From JANYGA01 sp031420415 (GTDB lineage Bacteria > Vulcanimicrobiota > Vulcanimicrobiia > Vulcanimicrobiales > Vulcanimicrobiaceae): 64,000 bases of DNA. The notes below the pieces were generated by a model. That model saw only the letters and a program-made list of their open reading frames with translations. It was not told the DNA's origin and searched no databases. The stretch spans positions 1 through 64,000 of the forward strand of contig JANOMT010000008.1 of assembly GCA_031420415.1 (NCBI GenBank), in the 5' to 3' direction. Below, piece by piece: positions 9,953-18,776 of the stretch. The position numbers and the translations under genes were made by a program. How positions within the stretch are numbered: the stretch's first letter is position 1; each line of letters begins with the position of its first letter.

Positions 9953-11998
9953 ATGTCCGCATCGATCGCATCCCGCCCCGCGGGTCGTGCGCGTCAAACG
10001 AAAGCCGCTGCACCTGCAGCGGCTTTCGTTTCTACGCTCGCGATCGCACTCGCCGTACTCGTCTCGACCGCGCCGCACGCCGCGGCTGCCGCGCCACGCG
10101 AGCAACTGCTGCACGCGTTCGGATCGGTCGCGATCGCACCCGACGGCAAGCGCGTTGCGGCGATCGAAAGCGACGAAGCGCGCATCGAGGGGACGCCCGT
10201 GCGTCAACATCTCATCGTGCGCGCGATCGGGAACGATGCCGCGCACGAAGTGATGTTACCGTGCGAGCCGAGCACGAAATGCGTTCCTTCGTATCCGACG
10301 TGGTCGCCGGATGGAAAGCAGCTCGTCTTCGTGCTCGAGTCGCCGAAATCGAAACGCCATTTTCTCTACGCGGTAACACCCGATGCATTCTTGCCGAAGA
10401 AAATTTTGGAGTTTTCAGGAACGCTCGGCTCGCCACGTTTTTCGCGTGCCGGCGTGCTCGCCGTTCTCGCGACGCCAAACGCTCGCAAAGAAGTCGGCGC
10501 GACGCAGGCGGGCGCCCCGATCGTCGGTGAGATCGGCGTCGACGAAGACGAACAACGCATCGGCGTCGTCTCGTCGCGCGGCGTCTTGCGCTTCGCGTCG
10601 CCCGCGGATCTCTACGTGTACGAATACGATTGGATGCCCGACGGCATGAATTTCGTCGGCACCGCCGCACACGGCAACGGCGATAACAACTGGTGGATTG
10701 CGAAGCTCTACGCATTCGATGGAACGAGCGCGACGGCACGCGTTCTGTACACGCCGACCGACGCGAAGCAACAGATCGCCGATCCCCGCGTCTCACCCGA
10801 TGGAAAGAGCGTCGCTTTCATCGGCGGCATCATGAGCGATTTCGGATCGACCGGAGGCGATCTCTTCGAAATGCCCGCACGCGGTGGCGACGCGAGGAAC
10901 CTGACGCCCGGAGCGCCGCGCTCCATCGTATCCATCGCGTGGGATTGCCGCACCGATTCCGCTCGTCCGGTCACGCTTCGCGCGACGACGTTGCATGCGG
11001 GGGAGACCGCCGTCGAGACCTACGCAGCCGACGCCATGCTCCCTGCGACGCTCTGGCACGGCGCGCAAACGATCGGTGCGGGTGACGGTGCGTTCGCTTC
11101 GGCGTGCGGCTCCGATATGACGGCTGTCGTCCGACAAGACTTCGAACATCCGCCCGAAATCGCCGTCGGCAAACTCGGTGAGTGGCACGATCTCACGCAC
11201 GCGAATGCCGGTATCGCACCTGCCGTTCGCGCGACGAGCGTTACGTGGAAGAGCGATGCCTTCGACGGGGTGCAAGGTTGGCTACTCGCGCCGCGCGATC
11301 TCGATCCGGCAAAAAAATATCCGATGATCGTCGACGTGCACGGCGGGCCTTCGGCCGCGAGCGTCCCGCGTTTCATCGGCAACGGGACCACGCGCGATTA
11401 CATTCGTGATGGGTACTTCGTCTTTTATCCCAATCCACGCGGCAGTTTCGGCAACGGCGAAGCGTTTACGCAAGCGAACGTCCGCGATTTTGGCTATGGC
11501 GATCTGCGCGATATTCTCGCGGGCGTCAACGCCGTCGAAAAACAGGCACCGATCGACGACGCCCGCCTGGGATTGACGGGCGGAAGCTACGGTGGCTTCA
11601 TGACGATGTGGGCGATCACGCAAACCACGCGGTTCAAGGCGGCAGTCGCGGGCGCGGGGCTTTCGAATTGGCAATCGTATTACGGCGAGAATGGCATCGA
11701 CGAATGGATGATTCCGTTCTTCGGTTCGAGCGCTTATAACGATCCGGCGATTTATCGCCATTCCTCACCGATCGAATTCATCACGAATGCAAAGACGCCA
11801 ACATTTGCGTACGTGGGCGAACGAGACGTCGAGACGCCTGCCTCGCAGTCGCTCGAATTTTGGCACGCGCTCCATACGCTCGGCGTTCCGACGCAGCTCG
11901 TCATCTATCCGGGCGAAGGCCACGGTATCCGCCTTCCCGCGCATCGCGCAGACGTGACGAAGCGCTCGCGCGCGTGGTTCGACACGTACCTAAAATAG
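9953..11998 (+). CDS. Exported S9 family prolyl-oligopeptidase-like peptidase
   Basis: 681 residues from ATG 9953, with a long Ala-rich signal peptide ending near residue 45. A seven-bladed propeller-type N-terminal region (repeats such as WSPDGKQLVF, VSPDGKSVAF) precedes a C-terminal alpha/beta-hydrolase domain. The catalytic triad is visible: Ser545 in GGSYGGFM, Asp625 in GERDVETP, His657 in GEGHGIR. It resembles acylaminoacyl-peptidase/DPP-type enzymes that clip short peptides, here probably in the periplasm. It sits directly behind pepA. The codons for residues 15-27 contain a perfect 17-bp inverted repeat, listed separately. No alternative start exists downstream of that repeat that would keep the signal peptide. 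Confidence 0.92.
   Translation: MSASIASRPAGRARQTKAAAPAAAFVSTLAIALAVLVSTAPHAAAAAPREQLLHAFGSVAIAPDGKRVAAIESDEARIEGTPVRQHLIVRAIGNDAAHEVMLPCEPSTKCVPSYPTWSPDGKQLVFVLESPKSKRHFLYAVTPDAFLPKKILEFSGTLGSPRFSRAGVLAVLATPNARKEVGATQAGAPIVGEIGVDEDEQRIGVVSSRGVLRFASPADLYVYEYDWMPDGMNFVGTAAHGNGDNNWWIAKLYAFDGTSATARVLYTPTDAKQQIADPRVSPDGKSVAFIGGIMSDFGSTGGDLFEMPARGGDARNLTPGAPRSIVSIAWDCRTDSARPVTLRATTLHAGETAVETYAADAMLPATLWHGAQTIGAGDGAFASACGSDMTAVVRQDFEHPPEIAVGKLGEWHDLTHANAGIAPAVRATSVTWKSDAFDGVQGWLLAPRDLDPAKKYPMIVDVHGGPSAASVPRFIGNGTTRDYIRDGYFVFYPNPRGSFGNGEAFTQANVRDFGYGDLRDILAGVNAVEKQAPIDDARLGLTGGSYGGFMTMWAITQTTRFKAAVAGAGLSNWQSYYGENGIDEWMIPFFGSSAYNDPAIYRHSSPIEFITNAKTPTFAYVGERDVETPASQSLEFWHALHTLGVPTQLVIYPGEGHGIRLPAHRADVTKRSRAWFDTYLK
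9996..10031 (+). repeat. Perfect 17-bp inverted repeat with 2-base loop inside S9 peptidase 5' coding region
   Basis: AAACGAAAGCCGCTGCA at 9996-10012 and its exact complement at 10015-10031 are separated by CC. The 3' arm ends in TTT. In RNA this would be a very stable hairpin 51 bases after pepA stops. It looks like an intrinsic terminator, but the T-run is only three bases long and the sequence is coding for the signal peptide of the next gene. Confidence 0.8.
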
Positions 11999-12235
11999 CG
12001 TGTCAGTCGGTACGAAGCCGAGCGGCGAGGCTCGGTACATCGGGTGATGAAAATCCGCCACGCTCGGCATTGGACATATGACGTGCGATCTTCAAAAAAG
12101 CCCTCGCCATCGCGTCCGCTGCCGCGACCGAGGCAAAATCCGCTCGATCCCGGTCACCGAACGCAGCAAACCGCGCGTCCGCTCGAAGCTCGTTCCCGAA
12201 AATACCTTTCGGTATTGCTTTTCTCTCACATGGGC

Positions 12236-12285
12236 ATTTTACACTCTACCACCATCATTTGAAGAAGTGCTACGGTGTGTAAAAT
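12236..12285. repeat. 9-bp inverted repeat in the 414-base spacer before the exported barrel-like gene
   Basis: ATTTTACAC at 12236-12244 and GTGTAAAAT at 12277-12285 are exact complements 32 bases apart, in the 11999-12412 interval between two rightward genes. The second arm contains a TAAAAT that could serve as a -10, with TTGAAG 15 bases before it. The rest of the interval holds a short GC-rich hairpin after the S9 stop (about 12018-12038) and a weak AATACC/GGTATT hairpin at 12201-12216 followed by a few T. I see no convincing gene in it. Confidence 0.45.
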
Positions 12286-12412
12286 ATTGGGACGATCGTA
12301 GTGAATACACGTCAGCATTGCCTCTCCGTTGTGATCGATAAGACGAGCTTCGAAGGAGCGCGCTCACCGACGTTTCCCTCATTGATCGTTCGTTAGATGA
12401 GGAGACTTTGTT

Positions 12413-13321
12413 TTGAAGATATTCAAGCTTTTAAGCATGACAGCCGCGATGGGGGCGGTGGCGATGAGCCATCCTGCGCCCGCATCGGCCGAATCGCATC
12501 TGCCGTCGCTGGACATAACGCCCGTTGTCATTTTCTCGACATCGGACAACGTTACTCCGGCGCCGGGCGTCCCGTTCGTCGATGGCCTCAAGCTGAATTT
12601 CTCGGCACACGTGCCGCTGGCCAAAGGCGTGACGTTCTCTTACGATCACGTCCAAAATGGGCTCATTGCAAATACCCTTCCACGGATCGCCGCAGGTGGG
12701 ATGTACATTCGGAACGTTGTCGACTTCCGCGATCTCGTCGATGGTTATCGCGTCGACGCAGTCATCGGGAAGGGGCTCAGTGCCGAAATCGGGACCGCGT
12801 ATCGGCATCGCGTCTGCTGTCCCACCGATACCGATGTCAACAATCCGACGCCGACGAACTACCACGACAATTACCTCGGATTCACCTACGCAACGCCGAT
12901 CGTCAAGGGGCTGAGCAACGCCTTCTTGGTCTACAACATTAAAGGCCACGCATCGCCGCATTTTAGCGACTCTGCAGCCGCCGTTGCCGCGGCGAATGCC
13001 GCCGGATATCCCGACAACAAACGAACCGAACTCGGGATCACGCAAGCGGTGACGGTCGTCGTTCCCATCGATCCCAAGCACGGCTTTAGCGTTGCTGCAA
13101 CGAACACGTGGGGCGCGTTCAATTATTTTTCGAATCAAGCGATCCCACTTTATTACAACATCATCATTCTCACGGTTGACAAAAGCTTCACGAAACAGAT
13201 TAGCCTCTCCGCAAGCGTCGACAACTTCATCCAACGTCCTCAAGGCTATCCGCTTCCTCCCGGAAACGGCGTCAACGGCGCGTCACTCAATGTCGGCCTG
13301 AACTTTCACCTCGGCCGCTAA
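12413..13321 (+). CDS. Exported, probable outer-membrane beta-barrel protein of unknown function
   Basis: 302 residues. I choose the TTG at 12413: GAGGAG lies eight bases upstream, and this start gives a complete signal peptide (MKIFKLLSMTAAMGAVAMS, cleavage near PASA-E). The mature part alternates polar and hydrophobic residues, is rich in Gly, Asn and aromatic residues, and ends with the strand-like LNVGLNFHLGR. That ending fits an outer-membrane barrel, although the terminal residue is Arg and not aromatic. Two adjacent Cys (RVCCPTD) are present. No family is recognised. The serine hydrolase gene follows 12 bases downstream and is likely co-transcribed. Confidence 0.65.
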   Translation: MKIFKLLSMTAAMGAVAMSHPAPASAESHLPSLDITPVVIFSTSDNVTPAPGVPFVDGLKLNFSAHVPLAKGVTFSYDHVQNGLIANTLPRIAAGGMYIRNVVDFRDLVDGYRVDAVIGKGLSAEIGTAYRHRVCCPTDTDVNNPTPTNYHDNYLGFTYATPIVKGLSNAFLVYNIKGHASPHFSDSAAAVAAANAAGYPDNKRTELGITQAVTVVVPIDPKHGFSVAATNTWGAFNYFSNQAIPLYYNIIILTVDKSFTKQISLSASVDNFIQRPQGYPLPPGNGVNGASLNVGLNFHLGR

Positions 13322-13333
13322 GGATACGCCTTA

Positions 13334-14530
13334 ATGATGAAGACTGGATTCAAAGAAGCCGTCGATCGCGTTTTGCACGACGCCGTACATCCGCCGAGCG
13401 GTATGGACGGCGTTCCAGGCGTCGTCGCAATGGCAACCGACCGCAACGGAACGATCTACGAGGGCGCCGTCGGGTCGCGTCAACTCGGCCAGGGCGCACC
13501 GATGACCGTCGACACGGTCGTTGCGATCTGGTCGTGCACCAAAGCGATCACGGGTACGACCGTCATGCAACTCGTCGAAGACGGTAAAATTTCGCTCGAC
13601 GATCCTGCGAAAACATACGTCCCGGAAATCGCGCAAATTCAGGTTCTCGACGGATTCGACGACCATGGCGACCCGAAGATGCGCGCACCGAAGAGCGATA
13701 TAACCGCGGGCCAACTGCTCTTGCACACCGCGGGCTTCGGATACGACTTCTTCAATTACGATCTCATCAAATACGGCGAGAAGAAACACGTACCGAGCGT
13801 CGCGACCTCATCGATGGCATCGCTGCGCTCGGCGCTCCTCTTCGATCCGGGCGAGCGATGGGAGTACGGCAGTAATATCGATTGGGCCGGAAAAGTCGTC
13901 GAAGGCGCGACGGGCAAACGTCTGGGCGACGTGATGCGCGAACGCATCTTCGAACCACTCGACATGCACGATACCGGCTTCGAATTAAAACAGGGGCAAC
14001 GTCCGCGAAAGGCTTCGACGCACAACCGGGGGACCGACGGCACGATGACGGCCGCACCCGATTTCGAATTGCCGCCCGATCCCGAGCAACACATGGGCGG
14101 GCACGGACTCTACTCGACGGTCGGCGATTATCTCAAATTCATCCGCATGATCCTATGCGACGGCAAATCACCCAACGGTGACGTCGTGCTCAGGCCGGAG
14201 ACCGTGGCAAAGATGGCGAGCAACGGTCTCGGACATCTAAAGGTGACTGCGCTTCCGGGCGCGATCCCGAGCCTTTCCAACGACGCCGAGTTCTTCCCCG
14301 GCATGCCCAAGTCGTGGGGCTATACGTGGATGATCAACGACGAAAAAGCGCCGACCGGGCGGCCTGCAGGCGAACTTGCGTGGGCAGGGCTCGCGAATCT
14401 CTACTATTGGATCGATCGGTCGAACGGCATCGGCGGATTTTGGGCGACGCAGATCCTACCGTTCGTCGATCCCATCTCGCTACCGGGATATTTTGCGTTC
14501 GAAAAAGCGGTCTACGACCACCTCGCGTAA
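13334..14530 (+). CDS. Beta-lactamase-fold serine hydrolase (class C / EstB-like)
   Basis: 398 residues without a signal peptide. The catalytic SxxK motif is SCTK at 67-70 and the second motif is YGSN at 178-181. LLLHTAGFGYDF is the usual helix preceding the tyrosine loop in esterase-type members of this family. Such proteins are mostly esterases, D-aminopeptidases or transpeptidase-like enzymes rather than true beta-lactamases. AAGGA nine bases before ATG 13334 can act as ribosome binding site; a second ATG follows immediately. Its position 12 bases after the exported barrel-like gene suggests a two-gene unit. The following 232 bases (14531-14762) hold nothing I can identify. Confidence 0.85.
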   Translation: MMKTGFKEAVDRVLHDAVHPPSGMDGVPGVVAMATDRNGTIYEGAVGSRQLGQGAPMTVDTVVAIWSCTKAITGTTVMQLVEDGKISLDDPAKTYVPEIAQIQVLDGFDDHGDPKMRAPKSDITAGQLLLHTAGFGYDFFNYDLIKYGEKKHVPSVATSSMASLRSALLFDPGERWEYGSNIDWAGKVVEGATGKRLGDVMRERIFEPLDMHDTGFELKQGQRPRKASTHNRGTDGTMTAAPDFELPPDPEQHMGGHGLYSTVGDYLKFIRMILCDGKSPNGDVVLRPETVAKMASNGLGHLKVTALPGAIPSLSNDAEFFPGMPKSWGYTWMINDEKAPTGRPAGELAWAGLANLYYWIDRSNGIGGFWATQILPFVDPISLPGYFAFEKAVYDHLA

Positions 14531-14762
14531 CGGGGGCGACGCGAAGTTTTCGGGCGATGCTGGTCTTCGAAACACGGCGCTCGAGCGCGCGGTCGAACGC
14601 GCGACACTCCTAGCATGCGGCGCGCTGCCGTCGAAAATGTTTTCGTAAATGACCGGCGTACCCGGGCTCGGGATCGCGGCGCTCGAGCGAATCGTGCGTG
14701 TCTTGGGATAGGAACGACGCGGCCGAGAAAGCGCGCCGAAAGTCGGTGGCGAACCTCGCACG

Positions 14763-17700
14763 ATGCTCCGTAAAACCGCGCTCGCGTTCGCCATTGTCCT
14801 CGCCACATTCGCGGCCTCGCCCACACATATCAATGCCGAAGATGCGCGCGGTGCCGCACCCACACCGAGTCCGTCGCCGACGGCAACGCCGACGCCCGGC
14901 CCGATGGACGCTCTCGCGTGGCGCAACGTCGGACCGACGATTGCGGGCGGCCGACTCGCCGCGATCGCGGGCTCGGATAAAGCACCCGCACTCATCTACA
15001 TCGGCTCTGCGGGTGGCGGCGTTTGGAAGAGCACGAACGGCTCGACGAGTTGGAAGCCCGTTTTCGATAAGGCCGCGGTCGGCTCGATCGGTGCGATCGC
15101 GATTGCGAAGAACACACCCGACGACGTTTGGGTCGGCACGGGTGAATCCAATCCGCGCAACGACGTCACCTACGGCGACGGCATCTATCGCTCGCACGAC
15201 GGCGGCAAGACATGGATTCATCTCGGCCTCGACGACACGTACGCGATTTCGAAAATATCGCTCGACCCGCGCGACCCGCAAATCGCCGTCGTCGCGGCGC
15301 TTGGTGATCCGTTCAAAGATAGCCCCGATCGTGGCATCTACCGCACGACCGATGGCGGTAAAACGTGGTCGAAGACGCTCGAGCTCGGGCCTTCCAGCGG
15401 AGCGGCAGACCTCGACCGCAGCGCGACCGAACCGAACGTGCTCTTCGCATCGATGTGGCAGTTTCGACGATCCTCGTGGCATCTCACGAGTGGCGGTGCA
15501 GACGACGGTCTCTTCAAGAGCAGTGACGGCGGCGCGACGTGGAAACGCTTAACGGGCAACGGTTTTCCCGGCGGAACGCTCGGACGCATCGGCATCGCCG
15601 TGGCACCGAGCGATCCCAAGCGCGTCTATGCGATCGTCGAATCGAACGACGGCATCATCTGGCGCTCCGACGACGGAGGCACGCACTGGCAACTCGTCTC
15701 GACCAATACGCTCGTCGACGAGCGCCCGTTTTATTACACGCGCATCTTCGTCGATCCGACCAACGCCGATCATCTCTTCACGACATCGGTCAAACTTGCC
15801 GAGAGCATCGATGGCGCTCGCACGTGGAAGGTTAGCGGAAAGCACCTTCATGGCGACCATCACGGGATCTGGTTCTACGCCGACGGCAAGACGATTCTCG
15901 AAGCAAACGACGGTGGCCCCGCGATCTCACGCGATAACGGCGAGACGTGGGACTGGCGCAACAACGTGCCGATCGCGCAGGCGTATCGGGTCGCGACGGA
16001 TGCGAGCACGCCATACGGCATCTGCGTCGGCCTCCAAGATAACGGCGCTTGGTGCGGTCCCTCAAACGGCCGCAGCGACGACGGTATCTTGCCGATCGAT
16101 TGGCGCAAAGTTGCCGGGGGCGACGGAAACTGGACGATCCCCGATCCCATCGATCCTGCGATCGTGTGGGCGTCGGGCGGCGGCGGCGATAACGCGGGCT
16201 CGCTCGCGCGCTACGATACGCGCTCGCGCACCAGTCGCGACGTCTCGCCGTATCTACACAATCAAAATGTCGTCGCACCGAGAGAACTGCGCTATCGCTT
16301 CAATTGGGAGAGCCCCCTCGCGTTCTCACCCTTCGATGGGCACGTCGCATACTACGGTGGTAATGTTCTTTTCCGCACGATCGATGCGGGGGCGCACTGG
16401 ACGCGCATCTCGCCCGATCTCACGCGCGATATCAAGGCGAGGCAAGGTCTTTCGGGAACCCCGCTGCGACTCGACGTGACGGGTGCCGAGACGTACGATA
16501 CGATTCTCGATATCGTGCCATCGAGCATCGCACGCGATCAGATATGGATCGCGACCGACGACGGCAAGGTCGCGCTCACGCGCGACGGCGGCATGCGGTG
16601 GCGCGACGTCACGATGCCCGCAGCCGATGCCGACGCGCGCATTCCGACGATCGAAGCCTCGCATAGCAATGCCGCCGTCGCGTACGCCGTCCTCGATCGC
16701 CACTTCACGGGCGATCGCACGCCGTACGTGTTCGCGACGCGAAATTTCGGCGCGACATGGACGAACATCGCTGCGGGCTTGCCCACGACGCAATTCGCCC
16801 GCGCGATCATCGAAGATCCGAGCGACGCAAACGTCCTCTTCGTCGGTCTCGAAAATAGTATCTGGTGGAGCGCCAATCGCGGGACGACGTGGCGAAGCCT
16901 ACAACAGAATCTCCCGCCGACCTCGATTCGCGATCTGCGCATCGCCCACGGCGGACGCGATCTCCTCGCCGCAACGCACGGCCGCGGTGTCTGGATCCTC
17001 GACGACATCGCCGCTCTCGAACGCTCGACGCCACATGCCACCGAAGGCGTGCGCTTCTTCGCACCGCCGATTGCGTATCAGTACGAAACCGCTACGCCGA
17101 CCGTCAACGTTACGGGCGCGGGCGATAATCCACCCGACCGCGCGATCTTTACGTTTGCCCTTCCCGATCTCGCGAAGACGACGCCGACGATCACCATCAT
17201 CGACGCAAAGGGCAACGTCGTGCGCAAGCTCTCGGGAACGCACGACGTCGACGATGAGGAAGTGCCCATCGTAAGCAATGTCGCGGGCTACAATCGCGTC
17301 ACGTGGGATCTCTCGGGCGAACCACCGGTCCGCTGGAATCGCGCGCCAAAATGGAACCGCGGTCCCGACCGCGGTCCCGATCTTCTACCGGGGACGTATC
17401 ACGCGCGGCTCGATGTCGATGGCGCGAGCTACGTGCAATCGATCGAGATTCGCCCAGATCCACGCATCGCGCTCGCACCGAGCGAACGCAATGCGCACGT
17501 CGCCTACGTGCGCAAACTCTACGGCGCGCTCTCGCAGATCGACGTCACGCTCAACACGCTCGATAATGTCGCAGATCAACTTCCACACCAGTTCGCGACA
17601 CTCGCCGCGCGATCCGATACGACGGCGGCGCGCGCTCACGACGTCCTCGATATGGCCGCGCGCGAAGCGCACGTCTTCAGTTCGTATCCGATTAACGGCC

Positions 17701-17987
17701 AAGACAACGACTTCTTGCGCGATCTCCTGCGCGAGCGCATCCAATCGCTCCTGAACAACGCGTCGCCCCACGTACCGACGGCCGAGGAATCGCGCGAGAT
17801 GACCGCCCTCCTCGCCGAGATCCACGTGCAACTCGCACGCCACGCGGCGTTCGTACGCGACCGGATCCTGCCGCTCCAGACGGCGCTACGCGATGCGGGC
17901 CTCGCACCGATCGATCTCGCCGCCGAACCGCCCAAACCCAAGGCCGACGAAAGACGCGACGAACACGCCGCTCGACGCGGCGATTAA
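14763..17987 (+). CDS. Exported BNR/Asp-box repeat protein (VPS10/sialidase-like propeller)
   Basis: 1074 residues. There is a signal peptide (about 1-25) and a Pro/Thr linker at about 32-47. A long double-propeller region carries many Asp-box repeats of the form S-x-DGG-x-T-W (KSTNGSTSW, RSHDGGKTW, RTTDGGKTW, KSSDGGATW, RSDDGGTHW, SRDNGETW, TRDGGMRW). A C-terminal, more helical region follows after about residue 780. Proteins of this type are often annotated as glycosyl hydrolase or sortilin-like, but the repeat is structural and catalysis cannot be assumed. Probably a periplasmic or surface protein. It ends five bases from a convergent gene, and a 12-base palindrome GCCGCTAGCGGC lies across that junction. 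Confidence 0.85.
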   Translation: MLRKTALAFAIVLATFAASPTHINAEDARGAAPTPSPSPTATPTPGPMDALAWRNVGPTIAGGRLAAIAGSDKAPALIYIGSAGGGVWKSTNGSTSWKPVFDKAAVGSIGAIAIAKNTPDDVWVGTGESNPRNDVTYGDGIYRSHDGGKTWIHLGLDDTYAISKISLDPRDPQIAVVAALGDPFKDSPDRGIYRTTDGGKTWSKTLELGPSSGAADLDRSATEPNVLFASMWQFRRSSWHLTSGGADDGLFKSSDGGATWKRLTGNGFPGGTLGRIGIAVAPSDPKRVYAIVESNDGIIWRSDDGGTHWQLVSTNTLVDERPFYYTRIFVDPTNADHLFTTSVKLAESIDGARTWKVSGKHLHGDHHGIWFYADGKTILEANDGGPAISRDNGETWDWRNNVPIAQAYRVATDASTPYGICVGLQDNGAWCGPSNGRSDDGILPIDWRKVAGGDGNWTIPDPIDPAIVWASGGGGDNAGSLARYDTRSRTSRDVSPYLHNQNVVAPRELRYRFNWESPLAFSPFDGHVAYYGGNVLFRTIDAGAHWTRISPDLTRDIKARQGLSGTPLRLDVTGAETYDTILDIVPSSIARDQIWIATDDGKVALTRDGGMRWRDVTMPAADADARIPTIEASHSNAAVAYAVLDRHFTGDRTPYVFATRNFGATWTNIAAGLPTTQFARAIIEDPSDANVLFVGLENSIWWSANRGTTWRSLQQNLPPTSIRDLRIAHGGRDLLAATHGRGVWILDDIAALERSTPHATEGVRFFAPPIAYQYETATPTVNVTGAGDNPPDRAIFTFALPDLAKTTPTITIIDAKGNVVRKLSGTHDVDDEEVPIVSNVAGYNRVTWDLSGEPPVRWNRAPKWNRGPDRGPDLLPGTYHARLDVDGASYVQSIEIRPDPRIALAPSERNAHVAYVRKLYGALSQIDVTLNTLDNVADQLPHQFATLAARSDTTAARAHDVLDMAAREAHVFSSYPINGQDNDFLRDLLRERIQSLLNNASPHVPTAEESREMTALLAEIHVQLARHAAFVRDRILPLQTALRDAGLAPIDLAAEPPKPKADERRDEHAARRGD

Positions 17988-17992
17988 AGCCG

Positions 17993-18586
17993 CTAGCGGC
18001 GTGCCATCGCGGCGGCGCGGTTTCGCGCGCTCGCATCGGCGATGAGGCGATTCGAAACGGCTCGCGAAAGTTCGTCGACGCCGGTTTCGAGCGTAAGAAA
18101 GTCGCCTTTGTAGCCGAGGTCGTACGGTCCCTCGACGCGGCCCGTTGCGACGTCGACGATCGAGACTTCCGAACCCCAAATCATCGAGAGCGCGCGTGTG
18201 ACCGAACCGTAGACCACCGTATCGGCGCGCACCGCGCGACCGATCTTGCGCGCGCACGCGGCATCGTTACACGCGCGATAGGGCGACTCTTGATCGATCC
18301 CAGCCGTCGCGAGCGCATTCTCCACACGGCTCTTCGCGATGCGCGTTCCGCCATCGCGCGCGCGAATGCCACGTGCGATCGCATCTCCGTAGGTCGTGCG
18401 CTCGGCTTTGCTTGCAAAGACTTGATACGGCACGCCGGTATCGCCCGCAACGAGCGGCAACATGGCATACGTGCTCGCGTTTGCCTGCGCGGTCGCGGCG
18501 ATGGCGACGGTCGATCCGACGACAAGTGCGACGGCGAGCGTCCGGAGCCGAGCGACGGTCGGGTGGAGCGATGGCAATCGTTTCAT
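17993..18586 (-). CDS. Exported protein, possible DUF2380/DUF3280-like
   Basis: 197 residues from ATG 18586. GAAAAGGA lies just upstream and decides this start over an ATG at 18604 that would include the ribosome binding site. A signal peptide runs to about residue 33 (ending QANAS). The mature domain has a pattern seen in putative periplasmic proteins that assess an activity score (GDAIARGIRARDGGTRIAKSRVENALATAGI, and two Cys in YRACNDAACARKIGRAVRADTVVYGSVTR). The family is a suggestion only. Its start overlaps the DUF5522 stop in ATGA, so it is translationally coupled to that gene behind purF. Confidence 0.6.
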   Translation of the reverse strand: MKRLPSLHPTVARLRTLAVALVVGSTVAIAATAQANASTYAMLPLVAGDTGVPYQVFASKAERTTYGDAIARGIRARDGGTRIAKSRVENALATAGIDQESPYRACNDAACARKIGRAVRADTVVYGSVTRALSMIWGSEVSIVDVATGRVEGPYDLGYKGDFLTLETGVDELSRAVSNRLIADASARNRAAAMARR

Positions 18587-18759
18587 GAGTTGTCCTTTTC
18601 CCATATTTCGCGTATTCCTACTTCTATCGTAGCCGGAACGTTGACATGATTGTAAGGGCAGTGCCGACAGCGATTACCGCAACACACTCCGCGCCGCAAA
18701 TGATACGCTGCCGTGAAAACGAGGTAGCCGTTTTCGTAGTAAAAGTCGTCGTCGCTCAT
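18583..18759 (-). CDS. DUF5522-like small cysteine-rich protein
   Basis: 58 residues. The sequence RRGVCCGNRCRHCPYNH shows a Cys cluster followed by HCPY, the signature of the short DUF5522 family, suggestive of a metal or Fe-S knuckle. Its function is unknown. It starts 17 bases after the purF stop and overlaps the next exported-protein gene by four bases (ATGA), so it belongs to the purF transcription unit. The longer open frame upstream runs into purF and is ignored. Confidence 0.8.
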   Translation of the reverse strand: MSDDDFYYENGYLVFTAAYHLRRGVCCGNRCRHCPYNHVNVPATIEVGIREIWEKDNS

Positions 18760-18776
18760 CGCGCTCGCGTTGCGAT

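Noticed and set aside
14531..14762. Possible small gene in the spacer before the BNR protein
   Set aside because: Short open frames exist but lack start signals, composition or similarity.
17991..18002. GCCGCTAGCGGC palindrome between convergent genes as a terminator
   Set aside because: No T-run follows on either strand and the palindrome is short.
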